From: Cocleimonas sp.
Lineage (GTDB): Bacteria > Pseudomonadota > Gammaproteobacteria > Thiotrichales > Thiotrichaceae
Direction: 5' to 3'
Assembly: GCA_023146675.1 (NCBI GenBank)
Contig: JAGLBQ010000108.1
Location: 1 to 30,078 of the forward strand
Length of the DNA stretch: 30,078 nt
Position 1 is the stretch's first letter; the number at the start of each line of letters is the position of its first letter. The position numbers and the translations under genes are program-made. Below the pieces are notes generated by a model that was not told the origin of the DNA, did no database searches, and worked only from the letters and a program-made list of their open reading frames with translations. Positions 7,512 through 15,949 of this stretch are shown here, one piece after another.

Positions 7512-8240
7512 TTATTTTTTAGATAGATTCTGCTGATCTCTAATACTTAGCATAATGCTACGCCTTTTTTCTTCTTGTAAGTCGATTACCCTGCTTGCCA
7601 CACCTTGAATAGAACTATCCATTTTTTTAACTACAACTTGTGGAGAGGAAAGAGTCACCGCAAAAAGTATGACAAAACTAGTAATTAATATTATTGTAAA
7701 TACAGGTACCACCCTGCTTTTTCTTACAAACAGATTGTTATTTTTCGCCACAAGAAAATGATTTAAACCTTCAGCTTGTTGATAAGTTTTACTATTTATT
7801 TTTGATGAAGCAAACCGTGTAATATTAACAACTTTATGCTCAACTCGTTCATTCTTAATATTTTTATAAGCTTTTGAAATAAGTTGCGTATACTGCTGGG
7901 AGGCACTATCAAATTTATCAGGATGAAAAATATTCATCAATAATCTATAGTGTAATCTGCGTAAAGAGTTATCTGCATGTTGATCAAGCCCTAGCATCCT
8001 TAAATCTGAATTATTAGCCTGAAGTAGAATTTTTTGAACATAGTTTAAGAGTATTTTTCTAAAACGTGTTGCGTCAATATTATTTTTTTTAGATATTTGT
8101 TTTAATGCCGCATCAGAAGAGACAATGCGCAATAACTCTGTTATTCCTCGTGGTAATTTTCGCTGAGAATCACCAAAACGAGCCAGCAAAGCTGGCTCTG
8201 TATTGAGTTTAATTGCATATCGGATTGCTTCTGATTTCAT
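7512..8240 (-). CDS. Membrane-anchored J-domain protein
   Basis: This 242-residue protein has a J domain in the middle, unlike DnaJ, where it is N-terminal. The segment LGLDQHADNSLRRLHYRL (about 83-100) leads into the HPDK signature at 106-109, then a third helix with KAYKNI (123-128). Residues 1-79 are a helical region of unknown identity. One transmembrane helix lies at about 177-199. The charged C-terminal 40 residues should face the periplasm if the J domain is cytoplasmic. HPDK suggests it stimulates DnaK ATPase. No zinc finger or client-binding domain of DnaJ is present. It starts 32 bp after wzc with an AAGG ribosome-binding core, so it is likely co-transcribed with wzc. The target is unknown. 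Confidence 0.8.
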   Translation of the reverse strand: MKSEAIRYAIKLNTEPALLARFGDSQRKLPRGITELLRIVSSDAALKQISKKNNIDATRFRKILLNYVQKILLQANNSDLRMLGLDQHADNSLRRLHYRLLMNIFHPDKFDSASQQYTQLISKAYKNIKNERVEHKVVNITRFASSKINSKTYQQAEGLNHFLVAKNNNLFVRKSRVVPVFTIILITSFVILFAVTLSSPQVVVKKMDSSIQGVASRVIDLQEEKRRSIMLSIRDQQNLSKK

Positions 8241-8259
8241 ACACCTTAGTGTATATGAA
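8236..8259 (-). promoter_or_regulatory. Hairpin over the J-protein start codon
   Basis: ATACAC (8239-8244) and GTGTAT (8249-8254) pair around a 4-base loop. The stem can extend with a two-base bulge through TTCAT and ATGAA. In the mRNA the loop carries part of the AAGG ribosome-binding core and one arm contains the ATG, so translation may depend on ribosomes arriving from wzc. Confidence 0.4.
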
Positions 8260-8272
8260 ATTAGAATAATAA

Positions 8273-10540
8273 TTAAGCTACTTTATGTAGTTTTAAGTGT
8301 GTAACATTAGGCTTTTCTACACTTTTAGTATCATCATCATCCGAATAAGGATAATGATAATCTTCATGATAGTCAGAGTCGACAACAGAATGATCTACAC
8401 GAGTAAAAAGCAAGCCAACGATATTACTATGTGCTCTCTCAAGACGTTTTAAACTCTTCATTAAAGTAACTTTACGTGTCTTGCCTGCTTCTACCGCCAG
8501 AACAGTTGCATCACATAAACCTGATATCACGAGCGCATCAGCTAAGCCCAATACAGGAGGACCATCGATAATAATATAATCAAAATCAGCTGATGCATTA
8601 CTTAACAATATCCCCATACGCTTGCCTGATAATAACTCAACAGGGTCTGGAGGTATTGGACCAGAAGTAACAGCATAAAGATTTTTAATCATTGTTGAAT
8701 GACTAATCTCACCACTAGAACCACCACCAGCTAGATAATTAGTCAAACCTTGATAGTTTTCTAACTTAAATAACTTATGCAGTGATGGGTTACGTAAATC
8801 AGCATCAATAATTAATACCTTATGACCACCTTGTGCATAGGCAGTTGCTAGATTCAATGCAATACTACTTTTACCTTCACCCGCAGCGGAACTTGTAATA
8901 AAGGTACTTTTGGGCGCACCTTCTCTCGTTGAAAATCTTAAGCTGGTTCGAAGAGAACGTATAGCTTCTGCCAATGGGGATTTTGGCTCATGGTATGTTT
9001 GCAATGCAATAGAACGTGGATCTAGAGATTTCAGAGCAGGAAGCATACCTAATACAGGAAGACCCGTTAGTCTTTCAAGTTCATTAGGATTCTTTACACT
9101 ATCATCCATAAACTCACGTAAGAAAGCCGCTCCCATACCAAGAAGCAAGCCAAGAAAAAGACCAAAAATTAGATTAGTTTTGAAGTTAGGCTTATATTTT
9201 TTATAAGGCACTCCCGCTTTATCAATGATAGAAATATTATTATTATCAAGGTTCCCAGCAAGACCAACTTTCTTTAACTGACCAAGTAAATCCTTATACA
9301 ACTCACGATTAGATTGCACATCACGCGATAATGTATGGTATTTAATACTTTTACCTTGAAGTTCCAGTGTTTCTCCCTTTAATTTGTCTAATTGTTTTTT
9401 AATCATAGTCTCTTTTTGCTTTGCAGCAGAAAACTCTGATTTCAAGGCACTTTTAATAGCATAAGACTCAATATTAATCTGCGATCTAACTTCATCAATT
9501 TGCTTTTTAATGCGCTTTGCACGTGATGAGCGAGGGGAGAATTTTTTTAAAATTTCTTGCGAATTTGCTTCAAGTCTTGCTACCGTCTTCTTTAAGGACT
9601 GGATATAAGGATCATTAAGTATGCGAACAGAGGTGGCATTTTTGTCATCTGCCGTTTGCTGTGATTGCATATAAGCAGATTCAGCCTCAATAGTCTCCTT
9701 CTTTGCTGTTACAAGTTCTTCAGCCATTTTCTTTAACGAGTGTGAATTACCATCTTCTCCATCAGGTGCCTGAATAATTTGATGCTTAGTCGCATATTTA
9801 TTTAGCAATTTTTCCGACACTTCAAGATCTTGCTTCGTTTTATTAAGACTAGTCGCTAAAAAATCTTTTGAATAAGATGCTGTATCATAACGACGCTCCA
9901 AATTCATGCGCACAAATGTCTTTGTCACCGCATTTGCAATTTTAGCAGCAAGCAGAGGCTCCTTTGATTCATAATTAATCTGTATCAACTGCGAATTACT
10001 GACAGGGGTAACACTTAAATTTTCGAGAAAAACAGTCTCAATGAGGCTTGAGTTATTTTTATCAGCCCTCTCCAATCCAAGCATCAACTTAAACCTAGAA
10101 ACAACACCTTCAGATGCTGCACTATTTTCTAGATTAAGCTGATTAATAACACGACGTGCTAATGTACGACTTTGAATAAGTTGTCGTTGCGTTTCGTAAA
10201 AGTCTTTATCACTACGCGATTCTAGTGAGTTCAGCATATCTATATTGACAACTTTTTTTGCATTTCTTTGAATCTGAACAGTAGAGCTCGCTCTATAAAC
10301 TGGATCCATTAACAAAGTCAGAATAAGTGCTAGTAGTAATGTTGCTACTGTAAATCCAACAAGCAATGCTTTATGCCTACTTAATGTGTTAATAAACTCA
10401 CGTAGATTTAATCCAGATCGGGATTCTAGTATTTCTTCTGGATAAACATCATTTGAAGAAACAACCAGTTGACCTTGGTCGTTTCCCTTTGAAATATTAG
10501 CGGGAAGCCTTTGACTATTTTCTGAGCTCATATGTTCCAT
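8273..10540 (-). CDS. Polysaccharide copolymerase / BY-kinase, Wzc type
   Basis: This inner-membrane protein controls chain length and export in Wzy-dependent polysaccharide synthesis and should autophosphorylate on tyrosine. It contains a Wzz domain with transmembrane helices at about 58-78 and 455-475, a long periplasmic coiled-coil region (about 230-420), and a C-terminal cytoplasmic BY-kinase. Kinase motifs are Walker A SAAGEGKSS (551-559), Walker A' KVLIIDADLRNP (574-585) and Walker B YIIIDGPP (655-662). The tail carries a tyrosine cluster (Y724, Y728, Y730, Y732) followed by acidic residues, the usual phosphorylation site. An in-frame ATG at codon 4 (10531) has a better upstream GGA and may be the real start. 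No periplasmic low-molecular-weight phosphatase or Wza gene is nearby. Confidence 0.92.
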   Translation of the reverse strand: MEHMSSENSQRLPANISKGNDQGQLVVSSNDVYPEEILESRSGLNLREFINTLSRHKALLVGFTVATLLLALILTLLMDPVYRASSTVQIQRNAKKVVNIDMLNSLESRSDKDFYETQRQLIQSRTLARRVINQLNLENSAASEGVVSRFKLMLGLERADKNNSSLIETVFLENLSVTPVSNSQLIQINYESKEPLLAAKIANAVTKTFVRMNLERRYDTASYSKDFLATSLNKTKQDLEVSEKLLNKYATKHQIIQAPDGEDGNSHSLKKMAEELVTAKKETIEAESAYMQSQQTADDKNATSVRILNDPYIQSLKKTVARLEANSQEILKKFSPRSSRAKRIKKQIDEVRSQINIESYAIKSALKSEFSAAKQKETMIKKQLDKLKGETLELQGKSIKYHTLSRDVQSNRELYKDLLGQLKKVGLAGNLDNNNISIIDKAGVPYKKYKPNFKTNLIFGLFLGLLLGMGAAFLREFMDDSVKNPNELERLTGLPVLGMLPALKSLDPRSIALQTYHEPKSPLAEAIRSLRTSLRFSTREGAPKSTFITSSAAGEGKSSIALNLATAYAQGGHKVLIIDADLRNPSLHKLFKLENYQGLTNYLAGGGSSGEISHSTMIKNLYAVTSGPIPPDPVELLSGKRMGILLSNASADFDYIIIDGPPVLGLADALVISGLCDATVLAVEAGKTRKVTLMKSLKRLERAHSNIVGLLFTRVDHSVVDSDYHEDYHYPYSDDDDTKSVEKPNVTHLKLHKVA

Positions 10541-10985
10541 ACAATTTGTAGTTGGTAATATTAATCACACTAAACCAGAAAGAACAGATAAGCATCTGTT
10601 TCATATCGCTTATTGATACTTGAGAGATATTGAATCTGGATAATTACAGATAAAGCATATCCTTATGCATTAACTAGAATTTTATAGCATGATTGTTGAT
10701 TAATTTAAGGTAGTAAAAGCGCTCATTCCTGAAAACACTTGACTCATCCTAAGTCTGTTAAAGTTAATTCTCCATTATATTTCTTTTCAGTTCTATTTTT
10801 AAGCGATAAGCTTATGCATATAAACGATGAAATAACACACAATTTATCACTATCATATCGAACGTGGATAGTAACAAAAAATAAAAAGTGTAACAATCAA
10901 GTGGGAGACATATCCCCAGATAACTGGATTAATTTTTTTGATCAAATGATGTATTCTTAATTATTCAATCAAAAATAAGGGCTAA
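10541..10985. other. 445-bp spacer upstream of wzc
   Basis: No convincing gene is present. A plus-strand frame of 73 codons (10739-10960) begins with TTG, has no ribosome-binding site, resembles nothing recognised and is opposite in direction to both neighbours. The spacer is very AT-rich and probably holds the wzc promoter and regulatory sites. GCATATCCTTATGC (about 10654-10667) is a short inverted repeat in its downstream half. Confidence 0.5.
10681..10708 (-). promoter_or_regulatory. Candidate promoter of wzc
   Basis: On the minus strand TTAAAT (10703-10708), a 16-bp spacer and TATAAA (10681-10686) form a plausible but weak sigma70 promoter. It would leave a leader of about 130 nt before wzc. 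In such AT-rich sequence chance matches are common. Confidence 0.3.
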
Positions 10986-12056
10986 TTAGGCTCTATAACG
11001 ATTGTTAATAAATATTCTCATCGGCGTTTCAAAATATTTATAAGACAGTATTGAGGCAATAATAAGTAAAACTAGGAAAATATAAAAATGCAATATTTCT
11101 GGTAATTCTATTCTATTTGCTATCAATTTATCATACACGCCATGCAGTGGCTTTTGCAGAATATAGAGAGAAAAACTAGCTTCTCCCAGTAATACCAGCC
11201 ATTTATTACTCAAAGCAGAGGCTATTACTCCTTTTTCTTGTGACAGTAAAACGATAAATAGCAAAAAAGCGGGAGCAATCAATCCATTACTATAAGCTAT
11301 TTTAAAACCAATCATACTTTCTATGCTGGGTCTAAACATCAGCAAAGCAGTAATAATAAAAACCGAAACCAACAACCAAAAGGTATTATTTTTCAGTGGC
11401 TTTATCTGCTTGCCTTTAAAAAATACGCCTGTCAAAAAACCTGCAATAAATGCATTTAGGTGCATGATAGGATTATAAAAAAGAAAGTCATGCAACAGTG
11501 ATTTAGCAATATACTGATCACTATTGTGTAACATTAATACTATGAACTGGGTCACAAACCATAACGCTACAGCAAAGATAACAAGACGATAAGTACCATG
11601 CTTATAAATACTTAATAACAAGAAGGGAAAGCAAAGATAGAAAAATGCTTCTACAGAAAGAGACCATCCTGGTGTATTTAAGGTAATTGGATAACCTGGC
11701 ACCCATGCTTGAAGCATTGTCAAATGTAGTGGCAGGATCAGTACATCTTCAGAAAGTGTTTTGTACTTGACGACTGCTATTAGTAGCAAGGCCAACAAGT
11801 AAACAGGATAGATACGTGCAAAACGCGCTAGCCAATATTTCCACTTACTAAAACTAGCTTGTTGTTGTGGGCGATAATAGGCAATAGCCATGATAAAGCC
11901 AGATAGAATATAGAAATAATTAACTGCTATGGGACCTGCTGTAACAGCTTCCTGCAAATAGGGAATATTTGCAGGAAAGACGTCCATGCCATAATGAAAA
12001 AAGACAACAGATAAAGCAGCAATAAAGCGGGTAAATGTTATTTGATCGAGTTGCAA
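10986..12056 (-). CDS. Acyltransferase-3 family membrane protein (OafA-like)
   Basis: This is a multi-pass membrane O-acyltransferase of the acyltransferase-3 (OafA/YrhL) family, which typically transfers acetyl or other acyl groups to sugars of surface polysaccharides. The N-terminal motif ITFTRFIAALSVVFFHYG contains the family's arginine and the probable catalytic histidine. The mid-protein NTPGWSLSVEAFFYLCFP matches the conserved WSLSxE motif. About ten hydrophobic segments span the 356 residues, and no periplasmic SGNH domain is attached. It lies 140 bp downstream of wcaJ in the same orientation. The acyl group and acceptor are not deducible. Confidence 0.88.
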   Translation of the reverse strand: MQLDQITFTRFIAALSVVFFHYGMDVFPANIPYLQEAVTAGPIAVNYFYILSGFIMAIAYYRPQQQASFSKWKYWLARFARIYPVYLLALLLIAVVKYKTLSEDVLILPLHLTMLQAWVPGYPITLNTPGWSLSVEAFFYLCFPFLLLSIYKHGTYRLVIFAVALWFVTQFIVLMLHNSDQYIAKSLLHDFLFYNPIMHLNAFIAGFLTGVFFKGKQIKPLKNNTFWLLVSVFIITALLMFRPSIESMIGFKIAYSNGLIAPAFLLFIVLLSQEKGVIASALSNKWLVLLGEASFSLYILQKPLHGVYDKLIANRIELPEILHFYIFLVLLIIASILSYKYFETPMRIFINNRYRA

Positions 12057-12196
12057 GGGATTCTCTTTAGACAGAAAGTATTAAGTAGGTGAATACAATA
12101 AATATAACAAAATTCAGACACTCTTCACCAAACAGAAAAGTAGTTTACACTTTTGTGACGCGTTTCTACGACTTCATTTTGGCGAAGGTATTGTAA

Positions 12197-13588
12197 CTAG
12201 TATGCATTTTTATCTAAAAAACCTCGAAAAATTGTCAGAAAGATAATTTTAAGATCCAGCCAAAGCGTCCATTCACGCATATACTCTAGATCAAACTCAA
12301 CGCGCTTTTCCATTTTGTAAATAGTATTTGTTTCACCACGCCAACCGTTAATCTGCGCCCAACCCGTAATCCCTGGTTTAACAAGATGCCTTAGCATATA
12401 TCCAGGAATGCGGGATCTATATTCTTCATTATGCGCAACAGCATGAGGTCGCGGTCCAACAATGGACATTCGACCTTGAATTACATTAATAAATTGAGGC
12501 AGTTCATCCAATGATGTTTTACGTAAAAATTTTCCTACAGAGGTAAAGCGTGAATCATTTTTAGAGGCTTGGGTTACTTTATCCCCATCCTCACAAACCG
12601 TCATACTGCGAAATTTCCAGACTTTTATTTTTTCACCATTTAAACCATAGCGTGTCTGTTTAAAGAGTACGGGTCCTTTAGAAGTAAACTTAACCACTAA
12701 GGCGATTGCCAGCATAATCGGAGAAATTAAAGTCAGAATAGTACCGCCGATTAAAACATCTTCTATTCGCTTAAGGATTGCATGATCAGCAGAGAAAGGT
12801 GAGTCATAAACACAAAGTACTGGCGTATCTGCTATCTCCATAAACTTGCTTTGCAATAAATTAGTAGTGAAATAGTCAGGCAAGAGGCGGATAGGAGTCG
12901 CGCTATCTGAAAGTGCCTCAAGCAATTTCATCATTCTATTTTTTGCTTCAACAGGCAGTGCAAAATATATTTGATCCCACTCCCCTCTACGAGCAGATTC
13001 GATAAGATCGTCAAAATCGCCTAGATACTGATAAGTATCAAGTTTATCGATATTAGAACGTTTTCCTTTGACCCGCTCATCATAGAACCCCGCAACATGG
13101 TAACCATACTCGGGTCTATTTTCCAAATCACGCGCAAAACGCAAACCATTTTCGGTTATACCCACAATAGCAACCGTACGATTATTAAGTCCGACACGTC
13201 TAAAATGAGCAAATACCTTACGTAAACCAAAACGTACAAGAATAATAAATATAGGGGTAGATATCGACCAAGAAGCCAAGACAATTCGAGAAAACTGCTC
13301 ACTCGTCTTCGTCATAAAGGCGATAAAGATTAAGGATAGAAAGGTTAAAATCCAAGTAATAACAACTCTTACCGCCTCGTCCCTTAACGGACGACCACTC
13401 CATGAGGTATATATTTCTGTGAAACGACTAATAAGACCAAATAAAATAACAGCACATAGACCTGCAATGATATAACTGTTTAAATTATAAAATTTCGTAT
13501 AAAATGCACCCAGAGAAAGAGCAAATAAAATTGTCAGATTATCTGCACTACGATAAACTAATTCTGAGCTAAATCTCTTGTCTTCCAT
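12197..13588 (-). CDS. wcaJ: Undecaprenyl-phosphate glucose-1-phosphate transferase, WcaJ type
   Basis: This enzyme starts repeat-unit assembly by moving a sugar 1-phosphate, usually glucose, from UDP-sugar to undecaprenyl phosphate at the inner membrane. The N-terminal half has four membrane segments and a Rossmann-like central domain (about 140-250). The C-terminal catalytic domain starts near LKRIEDVLIGG and shows KVWKFRSM, RKTSLDELPQFINV, GRMSIVGPRPHAVAHNE and the end segment PGITGWAQINGWRGET. These and the C-terminal FLDKNAY strongly resemble E. coli WcaJ, and 463 residues match its length. Upstream lies GT2 (107-bp gap) and downstream acyltransferase-3. The sugar is inferred from family resemblance only. 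Confidence 0.93.
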   Translation of the reverse strand: MEDKRFSSELVYRSADNLTILFALSLGAFYTKFYNLNSYIIAGLCAVILFGLISRFTEIYTSWSGRPLRDEAVRVVITWILTFLSLIFIAFMTKTSEQFSRIVLASWSISTPIFIILVRFGLRKVFAHFRRVGLNNRTVAIVGITENGLRFARDLENRPEYGYHVAGFYDERVKGKRSNIDKLDTYQYLGDFDDLIESARRGEWDQIYFALPVEAKNRMMKLLEALSDSATPIRLLPDYFTTNLLQSKFMEIADTPVLCVYDSPFSADHAILKRIEDVLIGGTILTLISPIMLAIALVVKFTSKGPVLFKQTRYGLNGEKIKVWKFRSMTVCEDGDKVTQASKNDSRFTSVGKFLRKTSLDELPQFINVIQGRMSIVGPRPHAVAHNEEYRSRIPGYMLRHLVKPGITGWAQINGWRGETNTIYKMEKRVEFDLEYMREWTLWLDLKIIFLTIFRGFLDKNAY

Positions 13589-13695
13589 TTACTTATCTCA
13601 TACGTTTGCGGTTAATAACATCTGTAATAATACCTAATAATCGCTTGTTATTTAAGACAATAATAAACAAACGGTTGCATTCCTTCGATGGTAGA

Positions 13696-14532
13696 TTACC
13701 TCGATGACAGATCCTTTTCCCATTTATAATTTTTCAACTGTTTTAGTTGCAATGCAGAGCGCACGCGTATAACTAAAGCAATAATGATATAAAAAGAAGC
13801 GGGAATAAAATCACGACTAAGCAGTCTTGACAACATCACATTACCGTAATTTTTAGCTTCTTTAATAGGGCATTGTTTAGTGCGGGATAGTTCCATATTT
13901 CCCAACCGCGCCCGTGTCTTTATTTTAATCAGAGAAAAGATATCTCTAGGTGCTTGAATATAGATCTTCGCACCTGAAATATTGGATATTTCATTATTCT
14001 TAAAATGGCAACGTACATAGCCATCATCATTAATAATGTCGGGGAATTTTTCAAAACGTTGCCTGCCCTGCTTAGTAATAACATAGCTACAGGTCGCAAT
14101 AACACCTTCTTTTATATAGGGAAGATCCACCCATATTTGATAATATTTTTTCACTAGCCAAGATGATTTTGAAGTATCTATAATAGGCGTTGGCGCAGCT
14201 AATAGCACATTACTGCCATCTAATGCTTGAGTAATTTGGCTAATAGAGTTGTTACTGAGCTGTGTATCCGCATCAATATAAAAAACAGGGTAATTTATAC
14301 CTATTTTTTTAGCTGCAATTTCAGCTTCATTGAGTGCATTTACTTTGGAGGGCTTTTTAATATCTAGACAGATTGCAGATGGGAATTTTTGCTTAACAAT
14401 TTCAGCTGTATTATCAGTACACCCATTACAGGCAACGATCAGGTGATCAACACCCTTTTGTTTAATAATACTGTTAAGGCAATTTTCAATTACCCCAGCT
14501 TCATTATGTGCAGGCACTATAATAGTTGCCAT
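13696..14532 (-). CDS. Glycosyltransferase family 2 (inverting)
   Basis: This is a GT-A fold glycosyltransferase that should add one sugar to the lipid-linked repeat unit on the cytoplasmic face. The nucleotide-binding start TIIVPAHNEAGVIENCL (3-19), CNGCTDNT (35-42) and a DAD metal-binding motif (87-89, in FYIDADT) are clear. A hydrophobic segment near the C-terminus (about 245-258) suggests membrane association. The 278 residues are short for GT2 but complete. The start lies one base after the stop of the upstream GT2 gene, indicating tight translational linkage. Donor and acceptor sugars are unknown. Confidence 0.88.
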   Translation of the reverse strand: MATIIVPAHNEAGVIENCLNSIIKQKGVDHLIVACNGCTDNTAEIVKQKFPSAICLDIKKPSKVNALNEAEIAAKKIGINYPVFYIDADTQLSNNSISQITQALDGSNVLLAAPTPIIDTSKSSWLVKKYYQIWVDLPYIKEGVIATCSYVITKQGRQRFEKFPDIINDDGYVRCHFKNNEISNISGAKIYIQAPRDIFSLIKIKTRARLGNMELSRTKQCPIKEAKNYGNVMLSRLLSRDFIPASFYIIIALVIRVRSALQLKQLKNYKWEKDLSSR

Positions 14533-14533
14533 A

Positions 14534-15493
14534 TTAACGATATCCTTTTAGCCAAGCATGGCGTTGCTGAAAAATAGTTCGCCATTCCATTAGCAAACTT
14601 TTCTTGTCTCTTTTTAGCAACACAAGCACATTGTAGGACAAAACCTTATTCATTACATGCATTAATAGTAATTTTTTAAATAATGGTTGTTTCCACGGTT
14701 TTGTATGTTTATTAATTAGTTCCGCTTTACCCTTAAGAAGCTTAATCATCTTCCCAGAAAAATTAGCCTCACTAACACCACCATGATGAACAAGTCGCGC
14801 ACTAGGTGTAACGATTGGCTGATGACCTATTGCAATGGCACGAGTACAATAATCTGCTTCTTCCGCATACATAAAAAAGGTGTCATCAAACCCATTCAAT
14901 TTTTGCCAAAGAGATCGCGTGGTAAGAAAAAAACAGCCTGTTATCACATCAACTTCGCGAATACTGTTACGATTCCAACAGCCATAATTATCATGATTAA
15001 AAAAACAACTAGAACGAAATACCTTACTTAACCCTAATGCGCTAAATAGCAATGTTTTGAACGATAACTTTGCTCTGGCATTATTTGGATTTAGTGTAAG
15101 GTCATTATTTAACGTCACACCACCCCAAATTCCAGCATCACTTTTTTGACTTGAAAAGTGCATTATTTTATCAATCGCACCGTCTAAAATGAGGGTATCT
15201 GGATTTAGTAGTAAAATGTATTCCGAGCTTGCAACTTTTGCACCTAAATTTACCCCTCCTGCAAACCCCAAATTCTTTTTTGACTCAATGAGAAGGACAT
15301 CAGGAAAATGATCACGAATAACCTCCACAGAGTTATCAGGGGAGTTATTATCAACAACAATGATATTGAAGCTTGTCTTCGTGGTTTCATCATAGGCCGA
15401 CTGAATCGCACGTTTTGTATATTCAGCCGTATTATAGGAAACAATAATAATATCGAGTTGTTTAAAGTCTGGCTTATTAGCATCCTGGTTCAC
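14534..15493 (-). CDS. Glycosyltransferase family 2, rhamnosyltransferase-like
   Basis: This GT2 enzyme resembles the WbbL-type rhamnosyltransferase subfamily. Signatures are LDIIIVSYNTAEYTKRAI (13-30), VVDNNSPDNS (46-55), NLGFAGGVNLG (74-84), the metal-binding NPDT (97-100), and the acceptor-region motif GFDDTFFMYAEEADYCTR. It has 319 residues. The GTG start overlaps the TGA of the acyltransferase gene upstream by 4 bp. A dTDP-rhamnose donor would fit the rmlA gene in this locus, but rmlB, rmlC and rmlD are not in the window, so the sugar is a guess. Confidence 0.87.
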   Translation of the reverse strand: MNQDANKPDFKQLDIIIVSYNTAEYTKRAIQSAYDETTKTSFNIIVVDNNSPDNSVEVIRDHFPDVLLIESKKNLGFAGGVNLGAKVASSEYILLLNPDTLILDGAIDKIMHFSSQKSDAGIWGGVTLNNDLTLNPNNARAKLSFKTLLFSALGLSKVFRSSCFFNHDNYGCWNRNSIREVDVITGCFFLTTRSLWQKLNGFDDTFFMYAEEADYCTRAIAIGHQPIVTPSARLVHHGGVSEANFSGKMIKLLKGKAELINKHTKPWKQPLFKKLLLMHVMNKVLSYNVLVLLKRDKKSLLMEWRTIFQQRHAWLKGYR

Positions 15494-15939
15494 TCTGCAA
15501 TCATCCCATAGTCAATGGTTTGAATACCTGTCTTCAGCACTTTGGCAGGATTACCTGCAACGATACAATTTGAAGGAACATTTTTTGTTACCACACTACC
15601 TGCAGCAACAATCACATGATCACCAATGGTTATATTCGGTAGAATAATAGAGCCGCAACCAATAAAACAATATGACCCTATCACCGTTTTTGAGTCATGC
15701 TTACGACTAGCAAAATCATGAGAAAGAACAATCGCATCAAACGTCACCATGGTTTTTTCACCAATGGTCAACCCTTTAGGATTTGTCTTGTCTAGCCTTG
15801 CTTTAAATGAAATACGCACATCTTTGGCTAAATTCATTCCATAGACTGTACGAAAATACCAAGTTCTGGCACGCAAAATATTATTTCGCATACTGACCAG
15901 AAACATAAACATTCTTTGATTTACAAAACGTAGTCGCAT
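15490..15939 (-). CDS. Hexapeptide-repeat acyltransferase
   Basis: This small enzyme has a left-handed beta-helix of the type used by serine- and sugar-O-acetyltransferases. Hexapeptide repeats run from about 55 to 135, including VIGSYCFIGCGSIILPNITI and DHVIVAAGSVVTKNVP, and the closing motif IVAGNPAKVLK is typical. LSHDF (about 73-77) supplies the likely catalytic histidine. At 149 residues it is close to WcaB/WcaF-like acetyltransferases of capsule loci. It begins 10 bp after the wzy-type gene and overlaps the next GT2 gene by 4 bp. It probably acetylates a sugar of the repeat unit using acetyl-CoA. Confidence 0.87.
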   Translation of the reverse strand: MRLRFVNQRMFMFLVSMRNNILRARTWYFRTVYGMNLAKDVRISFKARLDKTNPKGLTIGEKTMVTFDAIVLSHDFASRKHDSKTVIGSYCFIGCGSIILPNITIGDHVIVAAGSVVTKNVPSNCIVAGNPAKVLKTGIQTIDYGMIAE

Positions 15940-15949
15940 AATTTTATCG

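Noticed and set aside
7440..7526. Possible 28-residue plus-strand peptide starting MKKSRMLGKQ
   Set aside because: Very short, overlaps the end of the J-protein gene, and its GGAG is too far from the ATG to be convincing.
10739..10960. Possible 73-residue plus-strand gene
   Set aside because: TTG start, no ribosome-binding site, no recognisable features and opposite direction to both neighbours.
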